A DNA stretch of 64,000 nucleotides from Microglena sp. YARC (GCA_022414725.1 JAJSRW010002113.1:1-64000), one strand, 5' to 3'; shown: positions 31,600 to 42,269, counted from the first letter of the stretch. Numbers and translations are program-made. Notes: a model not told the origin generated them from the sequence alone.

Positions 31600-31860
31600 G
31601 GGGACCCCCAAATCTGCTTCTCGATACGCAGCCTGTTTCAATATCTGCTTCTTGAGACGCAATCGGTTTCAAAGTCTGTGTCTACGCTTCGAAAGCTGCG
31701 ACGAAACCAGACCCTCTGAGATGCAACAGACCTTCCAAAATCTGTTTTTGCGACGCAACCGACCCACTGGATATGTGTCTGTGACGCAACAAACCCTCCC
31801 AACGATGAACCAACCCTTTGACGTTGCGTCTGCGAAGCAGTTAGGAGCGTCCTGAACAAC
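31600..31860 (+). repeat. 'gacgcaac' repeat block
   Basis: Same class as at 13040-13430: 'aaatctgcttctcgatacgc', 'tgcgacgcaaccgaccca' and similar phrases. Confidence 0.6.
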
Positions 31861-31904
31861 CCTTGTCTCTAACTCCCTTTCTATATTGTTGCTTGTTACA
31901 GCCC

Positions 31905-32109
31905 GTTTCAGTGATACGATTGGTCTAGTGGTACACCAAACCGCTTTAACGACGAAGGGCCGGGGGGTCGATTCCCCCTACGGTCACCCTGAGCGTTGCA
32001 GGTTGTTGTCAACCTGGATGGTAGCTTGTCCAGTCAAGGTGGTAGACCGTTCTCTGCCCGCGTACGACGGGTTTCCTTAACACCACGCCCCTCCAGGCGT
32101 TCTCATTAC
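31905..32109 (+). mobile_element. tRNA-derived SINE family S1, full-length
   Basis: The tRNA-like head has a Pol III A box, tggtctagtgg (31921-31931), and a B box, ggtcgattcc (31966-31975), about 45 nt apart. A body of about 130 bp follows, shared with the copies at 6443 and 63199 ('gtagaccgttctctgcccgc', 'ccacgcccctccaggcgttc'). It inserted into an R3 repeat. The flanks 'ttgcttgttacagccc' (from about 31889) and 'ttgtttgttacagtcc' (from about 32110) are an imperfect target duplication. Confidence 0.8.
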
Positions 32110-32245
32110 TTGTTTGTTACAGTCCTTTGTGGGCCAAATAGGCTAAAGGGACTCCCCCAACCGTGTCAGAAGGGCCTAAAACGAAAAACACTGATGAACT
32201 GAACCCTAAACAATAGTTGAACTGACGGGGGCCCTGAGTTTTTGC
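32110..32245 (-). repeat. dispersed repeat R3, reverse copy
   Basis: Contains 'gccaaataggctaaaggga', 'cactgatgaactgaaccc' and 'gacgggggccctgagttt'. It is the target of the S1 insertion. Confidence 0.65.
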
Positions 32246-32602
32246 AAAATGTGTGAAAAAATAATTATATGATCCTATGCAATTTATGGGGCCATTTGCT
32301 AATGGTGGTGAGCAATCGCATGCTGGGGTGAGATTCCATTCCTTAACAACTTTGGTGTCCTGGACTTGAGCAACTCTTAGACTGGTGGTGCCCGCGTGAT
32401 TGGTCGTGTGTCTGCACCAAATTCATTTACTAACTTATCATTCCAGTCAAGGGGAGGAGCAATTGCAAGCTGTGACGGCACCAAATGCATTTTTTTATTT
32501 TTGCAAAAAGGATTTCGCCTCAAAGGGTGGGTCCCCCTGCAGTAGTCCTAGACTGGGAGGATTACGTGTGATGTGGCGGAGCCTTGCCTACTCGGAACGA
32601 GG

Positions 32603-32712
32603 GAATTGCAGCATGATGAATTGCAGCATAATGAATTGCAGCATAATGAATTGCAGCATGATGCATTGCAGCATAATGAATTGCAGCATGATGAATTGCA
32701 GCATGATAATCC
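32603..32712 (+). repeat. 15-bp tandem repeat, seven copies
   Basis: The unit is aattgcagcat(g/a)atg. Because 15 is a multiple of three it gives periodic peptides in every frame, without coding meaning. Confidence 0.9.
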
Positions 32713-32747
32713 TGGTGTTGTCTTCAGAAACTTCGAGAACGCGGCAG

Positions 32748-32941
32748 CAGGGTACTACATTTTGTCAACTTGGCCAGCGCTTAAAGCGCACAAACGTTAA
32801 ATTGGTCAGCGCTCTGTGATGCAAAAAGCGCAAAAAATGCGCGCTGTGCTCACAGGGGGTTGAAAAATTGCGCGCAACGCGCAGTGGGGCTCAAAAAGCA
32901 GGCGCGACATCGCGCTGCCGCGCTCGCTTTGTAGTACCCTG
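32748..32941. mobile_element. MITE family M1 between two direct repeats
   Basis: A 194-bp element with CAGGGTACTAC...GTAGTACCCTG ends. A segment of about 53 bp ('attgcagcatgataatcctg' ... 'cttcgagaacg') stands on both sides, much longer than the family's 8-bp TSD. Confidence 0.8.
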
Positions 32942-33342
32942 ATTGCAGCATGATAATCCTGGTTTTGTCATCAGAAACTTCGAGAACGTGGCAACGTAGT
33001 TTCTTTGATTCTTCGACTACATGGTAATTTATGTATGTTGTTTTGTACACCAGTATTTGTTTTTTGTGTATTGCCTGTACCCTGTGATATTGAGAATAGT
33101 TGGAAGGCCCCCCCCGGATGTTGTGGAGTGGGCTTGTCTTGGGTCAACTATGCCCTGTCTATGGCAATGAAATGTAATAGCAGCCTTCATGCTTTTCACC
33201 GTCTGCGGGCTGAGTAAACACTACCCCACCAGGGTTGTTCAGGAGGACCCCCAGATATGCGTCCTGAGACACAGCCAAATTAACAGCCTGCATCCTAAGA
33301 CGCAATCAATTTCGTAGCCTGTGTCCTGAGACGCAACTTAAC

Positions 33343-33480
33343 CAGGGTACTTTATAACTTGTTATTGCGTGCTAGCACACAAGCTTTTGAAGCCCGACTG
33401 CTTGATTGAAGCTGATTTGTAAACCCCCTCTGTGTGCAGCACGCAGATTTTTCGGACTACTGTTGCGTTATGGGCCTGAA
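33343..33480. mobile_element. MITE family M1 fragment (divergent subfamily)
   Basis: Only the left end (cagggtacttt) is present. The interior 'gaagcccgactgcttgattg' and 'ccccctctgtgtgcagcacg' resembles the copy at 30092. The right end is not found. Confidence 0.55.
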
Positions 33481-34093
33481 ATAACCTGAAGTTCCTGAAA
33501 TAGCTATAGCATGTCTTGACAAGATTATTGCTATGCATTGCTTACAGTTGCTTACTTTAACATGCTTGTTGCTATGTATTGCTTACAAGTACTTACTTAA
33601 ACATGTGTTTGCTATGCCTTGCTTACAGTTGCCCACCTTAACATGCTGTTTCCTATACATTGCTTACAGTTGCTTACCTTAGCATGCTTTGCCCTGAAAA
33701 TACATTATACCTTGAGCGCGTTTCAAAACATTCCCTGCGGGGCGCCTCGCGGGACTTCAAGGCACTTGCTTACCGGTATTATATAATGGGAAGCACTTGC
33801 CACTTATAATACAATCAGTTGACAAAAGAGTTTCATTTTCATTTTCATCAATGCAACTTGAATTTCTGGACAGTTTTTCGGCGGGACTTTGAGGTGTAGA
33901 GTTTCATCAATGCAATGGTCAAGTGTTGTAAAAGAATGCTTTTGTTACTTGACAGTTGTGGAGTACGGTATATCAATAAAATGGATGGATGGACACACGT
34001 CGTTATTTTGGAACATACGTGTTTACACGTCTGTGGTCACTACAGTCCCCAGTCTCCCCACAACTTGGGGGGGGGGGGGGGTCCATGTGGTAC
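33481..34093. repeat. tandem 'gcttacagttgctta' repeat and unassigned DNA
   Basis: About 33505-33700 holds four copies of a unit of about 50-60 bp ('tgctatgcattgcttacag', 'ttgcttaccttaacatgc'). After that comes unassigned sequence up to a poly-G run at 34069-34081. The missing 5' part of the BTB fragment at 34094 is not found here. Confidence 0.65.
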
Positions 34094-34471
34094 AATGAAT
34101 ATGACATCTGCACCACATTGTCCCTGCAGATAAAGTCCGACGGCGCCAAGAAAATGATTTCGGTGTGCGTGGGTTTTGAGGCTTGTCCGTCAGTTCTCAT
34201 CTCCAAAGGAGATGGCCGTCTCAAATGTCCAGTCTTGTTCTATATCGAGGTTAACTGTCACCTTGGTGACTCATATCTCGGGGATTTATCGGGGACGGTT
34301 GGAGATTCCGTAGAGGATCCGACCATGGCCTGGAAATTGGCCCGAGTGGACGCTGTGCAAAAGCTCGGATTCCAGTTGGAAGATATCTCGTGCCTGGCAG
34401 AATACCTAGAAGATGATGGCACGCTATTGGTGCACGTGAGCATCTACAAAATTGACAAAATTGAATGTTAG
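34094..34471 (+). pseudogene. C-terminal fragment of a sixth BTB-family gene
   Basis: 126 codons align with the MATH-like end of the family. NEYDICTTLSLQIKSDGAKK matches the region GYDIYLTLSVQHVTDGSRK of gene 1, followed by VCVGFEACPSVLIS, AWKLARVDA and ISCLAEYLEDDGTLLVHVS before the stop. A short insertion (VQKLGFQLE) precedes the SCL motif. The BTB and BACK parts are absent and a poly-G tract sits at the upstream break, so this is a 5'-truncated pseudogene or a lone 3' exon. Confidence 0.8.
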
Positions 34472-34566
34472 AGAGAGCCATTCCAATGTTTCCTGACAGT
34501 CATAAGCCTGCCTTGACTCCGTCAGGCCGCTTGCACATTTGCAGTCCAGTTGGCCACCAGGAAAAA

Positions 34567-34568
34567 CG

Positions 34569-34631
<63 letters not shown>
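34567..34631 (+). repeat. (CAT)n microsatellite
   Basis: About 21 uninterrupted CAT units lie directly after the BTB fragment. Confidence 0.95.
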
Positions 34632-34654
34632 ATGTGCATACACACGTGTGGCCC

Positions 34655-35224
34655 TGCCTATTACGGGTTTCTGAGCTGTTGCATGATGCCAGTAATGTAT
34701 TTGATTGACAAAGCTCCCTGGGCAAGGATGGCAAGCTGCCTGTGCAACTAGATTCAAAAAAATTGACTGATGTTGATGTAAGCCATTCCAATGCGCTTAC
34801 ACGCATGTGGCCCACTGGCCCTGCCTATTTAAGGTTTCTGATCTGTTGCATGATGCCAGTTATGGATTGGATTGGCGGAGCTACCTGGACAAGAAAGGCA
34901 AGCTGTTTATGCAACTAGATTGGAAGACATGGAGTGTTGTTGAAACGAGCCATTCCAATGCGCATACACGCATGTGGCCCTGCCCATTTAAGGTTTCTGA
35001 GCTGTTGCATGATGCCAGTAATAGATTGGATTGGCGAAGCTACCTGGACAAGTATGGCAAGCTGTCTGTGCAACTAGATTGGAAGATACGGAGTGTTGTT
35101 GAAACGAGCCATTCCAATGCGCATACACGCATGTGGCCCTGCCTATTTAAGGTTTCTGAGCTGTTGCATGATGCCAGTAATAGATTGGATTGGCGAAGCT
35201 ACCTGGACAAGTATGGCAAGCTGT
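34655..35224 (+). repeat. 160-bp tandem repeat made of BTB coding tail plus 3' UTR
   Basis: Four units of about 158-164 bp. Each has the family 3'-UTR element gagctgttgcatgatgcc (starts near 34674, 34838, 34999 and 35159), then a tail-like coding piece (SYLDKYGKLSVQLDW) and the phrase 'cattccaatgcgcatacacg'. The stop codon is lost in some units, so they read into one another. Confidence 0.85.
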
Positions 35225-35328
35225 ACGGTGACTATGGCTAGCTCCGGCTTACGCTATGGTGTCCTTAACTTCACGTCCTGTGAGTAACGGTATTACACGG
35301 ATGTAACAATTTCAATTTCAATTTCAAT
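35225..35328 (+). mobile_element. SINE family S2, full-length, inserted in the tail repeat
   Basis: A 104-bp element, 'acggtgactatggctagctc' to the (aatttc)3 tail, flanked by a perfect 11-bp TSD, tggcaagctgt, at 35214-35224 and 35329-35339. The insertion splits a BTB-tail unit. Confidence 0.9.
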
Positions 35329-35545
35329 TGGCAAGCTGTCTGTGCAACTGGAGGTTGACGAAATGGACTGCTGTTGGTGCGAGCCATTCCAATGCGCAAA
35401 CGCACTGACACCAAATATAGCTAATTAGGTAGAAATAGACAGGATCTACACGTGTTAGACTCAGCCGGCTGCTGTTACACGCATTTGGCCCTCCCTATTT
35501 AGGGTATCTGAGCTGTTGCATGATGCCAGTAATGGATTGGATTGT
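35329..35545 (+). repeat. last BTB-tail unit after the S2 insertion
   Basis: Continues with 'ggcaagctgtctgtgcaact', 'gagccattccaatgcgcaaa' and gagctgttgcatgatgcc near 35510. An unrelated piece is embedded at about 35405-35475. Confidence 0.7.
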
Positions 35546-35715
35546 TACATGGTTTTTCAGCCAACTCAGAACTGCCCACTGTCTTCCAGTTCCAAGTCCC
35601 CCCGTGCGATACCCACGGAAACCAGGGAGCAAAGGCCGCGGGCGCATTTGGAGTCCAGTAGGGCTCCAGGGGAAATGTCATTATGATGATCATCATCTTA
35701 CTAAGCGGATTACGC
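35535..35715 (+). repeat. dispersed repeat R2
   Basis: Forward copy with 'ttggattgttacatggtttt', 'actgtcttccagttccaag' and 'acccacggaaaccagggagc'. Confidence 0.65.
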
Positions 35716-36336
35716 AGTTTGACGGCGTGTCCAAGTCAAGCACTTTTGGCAGAGAGGTGGTGGCGGCGGCGGTGGTCGTGGTGTATGCATGCATGAGTGT
35801 GGGTGGGTGGGGGTGTCAGTCTGGATACTAAGCTAATTAGACAGTTTGAAGACTTGTCATGGTCCCATACCTGTTTAGCAATAAATAAATAAATACATAG
35901 CACACCAGGGGGGGGGGCAGAAAGACAGATTTTGGACCGCACCTTCGATATGGTGTCCGATTCAGATGGGAGTTGGAATTGTAGAAGTTTCATACAAAAA
36001 GAGGGGGGAAATAAAGTTGGGAACAAGTTTTTGTACCCCCCCCCCCCCCACACACACACCTCCTAAAACATAATTACCTCACCCTACCCCCCCTAAAACG
36101 GGGGTCATTTGAAAGATCTTTTAAAGCCCATTCCAGTTATGCTCTTACATCTTCCATGGGGTTGCCCAAACGTGATTTATCGCGAAGTTAAGATTTGGGC
36201 CGCTTTGGTTGAAAACAACTTTGGGGCCCTCTAACTTTTGTACAACTTTATTTTTGGCTAAACAAAAATCTTTTTTTTTATAGTTTGAGGATAGGCTCTA
36301 TCCAAAGCGAAGGTGCGGTACGGCAGCTTTTTTCCT

Positions 36337-36376
<40 letters not shown>

Positions 36377-36626
36377 GTAGCACGCCTTATTACAAGACGT
36401 GAGGTCCCACGCCTATTTAGCAATAAACAAATGAAGAAATACATACCGGTAGTACGCCTTATTACAAGGCATGAGGTCCCACACCTGTTTAGCAATAAAT
36501 AAATGGTACGCATTATTACCAGGCGTGAGTCAGAGGAGCTGCATATAAGCTGCTGCGCGTTGCTGGAAATAAAAACACTGTTTGGAGTTGAGCTAGAGGA
36601 GGACGCAAAACAGATCTGTACTCGTG
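35716..36626. other. gene-free stretch with poly-C tracts
   Basis: No gene was recognised. A 'cccacacctgtttagcaataaa' phrase recurs at about 35865, 36407 and 36480. Poly-C occurs at about 36037-36050 and 36338-36374. Confidence 0.5.
36338..36374. repeat. poly-C tract (37 nt)
   Basis: Uninterrupted C run. Confidence 0.95.
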
Positions 36627-36924
36627 TATCAGCATGAATAGCGGTGCTCTCGCTTGTTTTATGTCTTGGTGACTCCTTGTGTACTCCCTTAGAACTATCG
36701 GTCCTGACAGTACTATGTCAGCTTCCTGTTGACTGCGTCATCGGTTCTTCTGACACGCGCTGTCTAGCCTGTACCCTGATCAGGTTCCAGGCTACCGCCC
36801 CCTTTCCTCCACTGGTGCCCCTTAATAAGTCTCCTGTGCTTGTAACTTATTCTCGTCTCCGCATTTATAGATTGGCGTGCTGCACACACAAAGTCCACTC
36901 TCCGGAGTGTTATCCAAGCTGATA
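36627..36924 (+). repeat. 5' LTR
   Basis: 298 bp, TATCAGCATG...CCAAGCTGATA. It should hold the element promoter. Confidence 0.85.
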
Positions 36925-38269
36925 GGTTATACGGCCCTTTATTTACTACCACTGCTTTGCGATGCAACTTCCGCGAGGACCTCCCGCCATTTTGAGAAAC
37001 TCCATGACATGGATGGTCTTTCCTGGACGCGCGGGATGCGCAGTATCATTCTCAGCGATGGCTGCGACCAATCCTTCCAACGGAGGAACGGCTCCTCTTG
37101 ATGATTGGCTAGACGTTTGTGCACCAGCTGCCTCTGCTAGCGGTCATGAGAGTCCTTCCGCCATCGTGGAAGTAACCCCCCGGTCATTCCTCTTCCTTCC
37201 ATCTTCTCTTCCTTTTTTCCTCCCCTGCCGTCTGTCGCCTCCTCCCGTCTGTCGTAGATGACTGTGACGTGCAGACTCAAGTCGGCGACTAGCCTGGACA
37301 TCGGTGGAGATACCCCGTCTTCGTCTGCTCGCGTCCTTGACGTCGCTAACCTTTCTCAGGTGTTTGAGGCTCTGCCTGCATACCGGAGGTTGCCAAGCCG
37401 ACCAAGCTCCCTGCTGATGTCTACGTCGTCTTTGCCCCCTTTGCTCTGCCCAGCCGACGGTCGGCTACTGGCATGAGCTTGCGCTCTAGTGGCTCTGTGC
37501 TACCTTCTGAAGAATTTTTTCGATCAAGCTGGCGGATCGCCGGCACTGCCGTAGGGTTCGCCAAAGGAGGACGACCTACGCGTCTGGACCTGGAGATTCT
37601 GGAGGTGGTAGGAAGCAGGAGGGTATGGTCAGCACCACTACGGGTGCTGCTCCCTCTACCCCCCAACCGGGTGAGTCGAGCGATAGAGGGGGGGACTTGG
37701 GATTGACTGATCATCGACGGCGGGATATTAGGACCTTTACATGCCTCGGCTCTGCTCTTCGCATCCTAGCGATAAATGTTCGAATTCTGCCCTTGCGATT
37801 TGCGATTTTCTGCCATTGGTGCGATTTTCTGCACCAGGTGTGACTTGCTGCACTGTCATTCTCGTCTCCTTTTTCCCATACCTCAAATCTCGACTTCGAC
37901 CTAACGCTTCCCCACCTTCTGTGATCCCAGGTCTCGCAGCGCCGGACTTCGCCCATGCTACAGGCCGCAGTGGACGCCGTCCTGGCCCTAGTCCAGCGGC
38001 CGTGGAGGATCTTTGGCATGATATCTTGGTGGATATTTTTCTCTCTTAGGCTCCTTGTGACCCCTGGGTGCGTTCCGTGGTTCGACAGAGGTTACTACTT
38101 TGTCTTCCCGTGCCCCTGGTTCCCCCCTTAGGTGTATGCCTTACCTACGTGAGTTTGAGTTCAAGTGTTTGAGTTCTGATAGGGCTTAGGAATTTTTAGT
38201 TAAGTGGTATAGAGGCATGGTTGATCTCGATTAGTTGGGGCATGCATGAGTTGTTGATGATGACACTGC

Positions 38270-38530
38270 TCAGCATGGTGCTAGTGTGTTATCTTCGCAA
38301 TCGCGTGTTCATCTAGGGAGACAAGACTCCTTCGGAGCTTTTCTTTGGGGTTGCACCTGATGTGTCGTTGTTGCGTTTGTTTGGTTGCCCTTGCTATGTA
38401 ATCTTAGTATTGGGCAGTCACGCAACAAGCTAGTTAGAAAGGCATTATTTGGTAGACTGGTTGGGTATTCCCTGGTGAGTAAGGGTTATTATATTTGGGT
38501 TTCCAATGTTGCGCCAGTTAGTAGTGAGTA
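38270..38530 (+). pseudogene. copia integrase C-terminal remnant
   Basis: The reading passes through one TAG and one frameshift. The conserved TPSELFFG...LRLFGC and KALFGRLVGYS...KGYYIW blocks correspond to the TP-E--G--P-V-HLR-FGC and K----FVGY----KGYR-W pattern of Ty1/copia polyproteins. Confidence 0.75.
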
Positions 38531-40602
38531 GTGATGTACTCTCTATCTCCAGTTCAGTTCTAAACTGTCTTCCTGGGTTCTCCCTTTAGTATGGGTCCCC
38601 GTGCCCGCTTGCATCCCTCCTGTCATCAAACGGTGATATGTTATGTGTTACCGGTAATTCCCTACGCCCTTTAACAACCCCAATTGTTGTTGGCTGGCCT
38701 GGCTGGATGTATCATTGTTGCATTCTAGACCAGGGCCTGATCTTGCTGTATTGTGTGTGAAGTTTTAGGGCGGGGGGGAGTTGGATATTCAACTATAATC
38801 TTAGCCGAATCTCAGGGGGTCGCCAGGCCCTCCTCTGTGCCACGTTTTAGCGGTGAAGCTTTAGGATTTAGGCAGCCTTCGATCATAGTGGTACCTGGAT
38901 CAGGTCCATTGACTAATAGTCGCCAACCTCCGACCACCTCGGATGGCTCGCGGGTGTCGATAATTCCGACGCCTCCTGTCGTCCCTGGTGGATTACTCGG
39001 GTCAAGCCCATGTGATGATGTAGCCGTTGCCGAATGGGTAAGTGATGATCTTGAACACTGGTCTAGCTTGATACTGCGTATGGCTGGGGTGTTACAGTCA
39101 ACCCAGGATTCATTGTTTTAGGTGCTGCTGGTTCTCATACGTAGGTTAACATGGCCCTATGTGTGAGTGCCTATTCCTCAGCACCTCCTAGACTGACTTA
39201 TAGGGTAGTCTAGATTGGTGGAGCGTTACGACGCTTTGTTTAGGCAGCTTCCTTTCAGCTGTCTTTCTTGGTTTTTGGTGGAAGGTGGTACTTAATTCAG
39301 ACCACCATTATAGCGTCTTGATGGTTTCTGACTCTTAGTTCCATAGGCAGATGGTTCGTTCGGTGGAGCTCATCATAGATTAGCTATTTCTTTTTACTCC
39401 ACACTGTTTTTAGATCACCAGCCCCTCATGTGATTGGAACTTTTTGTGGAGTGTAGTAGTTGTTTCCCTTCGGATTTTACTGTGAATTGGTGGGCTGGGT
39501 AATCTTGCAGTTGTACTTGCAGATGTACCGCCGCTCACCTCTTTCTTGTTTTCCGAGTGTATTTCAAGCGCCCTTTCAGTCCATCCTTTGCAGTAAATTC
39601 TTTGAAGTCCTTTTTATGCGTTTACTATTTTTCAGGTGGACAGTAGGTTTTATGTACTATGGTTGTACATCTACCCTTCTATTGTTCATTGAACTGTGTT
39701 TCCTTTGTTGGTTACAAGTTTCTTGAAAATTTTAACTTCGCATCCTTAGGATTTTTTCAGTTGCTGCAGGTTTGGTTTGCTTTAGTTAGGCGCTTGGTTT
39801 GTCTTGAGTGCACGAGTTCTTTGCGGTGCGATACCCACCTCTTAGACTGTTTTTCGTTAGTGCCGTAGCTGGGGATTTATGATAATTAACTTTCATACAT
39901 TTTCTTACTTCCATCTTTGAGTGAGAAACCAGTTCATCATGGTTTTTTCATCCCAACCTAGTCATGAATTCTATGCTAAGAATAGTTTTTACGGTAGTGG
40001 ATTTTTCCATCGACTTTTTTTTTCCATCGTAGTCTTTAGTGTCCTCTTGTCTGCGTCCCTTAGGCTTTGATTCTCTCGTGAGCTGCGCTCACACGATATT
40101 TCAATCCGTCTCTTTGGTTATCATTGATTGGCGTTAGGTTCCTATTCCCGGATCGGGTTTTCTATACCGTTGTTCCCCAACTTTGATATACGATTTTTTC
40201 AGTCTTCTCTTTAGGTTAAGTTCTCGGTTCTTTCAGTCACCGTTGTTCCCCTTCCTTTGGTATTAGGATTGATTTCTGTTTGGCCTCCCTGTGATTTTCT
40301 GGTTTGGTGCCTACTATTCTGGATGAATAGTATTTTTGCGCTTACCATGGATGGTTACATTTCCATTTTGGTCTCAGCTCAGCTCGGTATGTCCCAAGTT
40401 TTTTGCTGCTACATTTTCGGAGTACTACAGTGGTTTTTGGTTCATCCTTTCTCATCCTTTTATTTTAGACAAGGCTTTCTTCTGGTTTCCTGTTTTTCCG
40501 CCGTTCCTTAATAATTTTTGTTTGCTACCAGTTTATGGTTCTATGTCCCCAGTGCCATAGGTGGAGTACTAGTATTGTATGTCACCTGCGTCATAGGTGG
40601 AG

Positions 40603-40900
40603 TATCAGCATGAAAAGCGGTGCTCTCGCTTGTTTTATGTCTTGGTGACTCCTTGTGTACTCCCTTAGAACTATCGGTCCTGACAGTACTATATCAGCTT
40701 CCTGTTGACTGCGTCATCGGTTCTTCTGACACGCGCTGTCTAGCCTGTTCCCTGATCAGGTTCCAGGCTACCGCCCCCTTTCCTCCACTGGTGCCCCTTA
40801 ATGGGTCTCCTGTGCTTGTAACTTATTCTCGTCTCCGCATTTATAGATTGGCGTGCTGCACACACAAAGTCCACTCTCCGGAGTGTTATCCAAGCTGATA
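40603..40900 (+). repeat. 3' LTR
   Basis: 298 bp, about 98 percent identical to the 5' LTR by eye, preceded by a purine-rich 'aggtggag' that could serve as the polypurine tract. Confidence 0.85.
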
Positions 40901-41130
40901 TCGTGCAAGCTATTCCCGCCACTGTTCCCGTGCAAGTTGCATAGCCAGGCAGAGAATGGATGGTGGATTTGAGTATGAGAGGGTTTTGAGCTGAGCTAGA
41001 GGAGGACGCAAAACATATCTGTACTCGTGCAAGCTATTCCCGCCACTGTTCCCGTGCAAGTTGCATAGCCAGCCAGAGAATGGATGGCGGATATGAGTAC
41101 GAGAGGGTTTGGAGTTGAGTTTGTTCTTTT
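40901..41130 (+). repeat. tandem repeat of about 124 bp at the LTR-element target
   Basis: Two units with 'tcgtgcaagctattcccgcc', 'cgtgcaagttgcatagccag' and 'agctagaggaggacgcaaaa'. Sequence left of the element (36580-36626) belongs to the same unit, showing where the retrotransposon inserted. Confidence 0.8.
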
Positions 41131-42074
41131 TAAGCCCTTCCTATACGGTTGGGCAAGTCTCTTGAGCCTATCTGGCCTACCCCTCCCCTGAACTGTTACA
41201 TACATACACTACAGTTGGGTCAAGCTGCTCTCCTGCAAGCTATTCCCGCCGCTATTTTTTGTATGAAAGGAGTTTCACCCCGTGAGGTGGGTCTCACGAC
41301 ACAAACCAGTGGCGCCGAGGATTCATTTCGAATGGTGTTGCCACTCCTAAAAAATACACTGATCCCAGCTGATCCCGTGTATTTGTGTACCCAGCCAAAG
41401 AAATAAAGAATGGCTTGTGGTCTTGTGTAAGAGTGCTTATAATTAAGGCTGTCGAGAACACAGTACAGTGTGGTCAAGCAGACTGTTCAATTGCAAATTA
41501 TATAGCCAGCCAGAGGATGCCTTGTGGATTTTAATGTGTGTGTGTGGTGTTGACGGTGTGTGTGTGTGTGTGTGGGTGTGGGTGGGTGGGTGGGGGGGGG
41601 GGATTTAAGCTGGACGAGGAAGCAAAACAGTATGGTCCTTAAAAATCTACGTTTTGAGACGTAACTATTTTCAAAATCTGCGTGTCATGAGCCCAAATCT
41701 ACTTTTGCAACATGGCAAAGTAACAGCCTCTGTAAAATCTGCGTTTGCGCCGTGAAACAGAGATTTTGAACACACCTGGAGGGCACTGGATGGGCTGGAC
41801 TGCTGGAGCCCTGTGGCCAAGCTTGTAGTTCAGTGATGAGGGTAATCGATGGTTTACAAAAGGAAGGGCCATCTTATCAATAGGCGGCAGACCAGCCCTT
41901 ACTCACCTTACACTTTGGCTACATGCCACCTGGAGAGCACTGGATGGGCTGCAAGTACTAGTACTAGAGCTAGCTGGCCCACGCGGCCCATGACCTGGTT
42001 GGTAGTCACCGAGCCTGGTCACGTGGCCTACGCGTGCCCTGTGTGTCACCTTACACTTTGGCTGTATGCCATAG
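41115..42074. other. gene-free stretch
   Basis: An R3 copy lies at 41115-41205, a (GT)n/G-rich run at 41535-41600, and a 'gacgtaac'-type block at 41640-41770. No gene was recognised. Confidence 0.5.
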
Positions 42075-42269
42075 CAGGGTAATTCAAAGCGCGCGCTTTT
42101 GCGCTTTTGAGCGCTGACTTTTTGACCCCCTCTGCGCTTTCAGCGCAGTTTTTTGCAACCCCTTGTGGGCGCTGCAAGCAATTTTTGCGCTCTTTGCACT
42201 ACAAAGCGCAGTTTTTTTTGTTTCAAGTGCGCTAAAGCGCTGGCCAATTTGGCCATTTGAAGTACCCTG
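42075..42269. mobile_element. MITE family M1, reverse orientation
   Basis: A 195-bp element flanked by tgccatag (42067-42074) and tgccatat (42270-42277), seven of eight positions identical. Confidence 0.85.

Larger units (their letters stand above)
36627..40900 (+). mobile_element. Ty1/copia-like LTR retrotransposon, degenerate
   Basis: Two 298-bp direct repeats (36627-36924 and 40603-40900) differ at about five positions and enclose 3.7 kb. The flanks carry a 5-bp target duplication, tcgtg (36622-36626 and 40901-40905). Each LTR begins TATCAGC and ends GCTGATA, not TG...CA. A gag-like piece (FEKLHDMDGLSWTRGM) lies near 36990-37035. Around 38285-38500 a Ty1/copia integrase C-terminal region is readable: YLRNR, an in-frame TAG, GDKTPSELFFG, LRLFGCPCYV, then in another frame NKLVRKALFGRLVGYSLVSKGYYIW. 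In the family this region joins integrase to reverse transcriptase. Stops and frameshifts show decay. No YVDD-type motif was found in the T-rich remainder, so the copy probably cannot move itself. Confidence 0.82.

Noticed and set aside
31913..31985. Functional tRNA gene
   Set aside because: A and B boxes are good but the acceptor arms do not pair well, and the sequence continues into the SINE body with a target duplication.
32400..32819. Small protein with NCSMMNCSIM-type repeats
   Set aside because: It is a 15-bp tandem repeat read through; it ends in an M1 MITE.
38753..40560. Separate genes for the moderate-size frames inside the LTR element
   Set aside because: They lie inside the retrotransposon, are short and show no recognisable domain.
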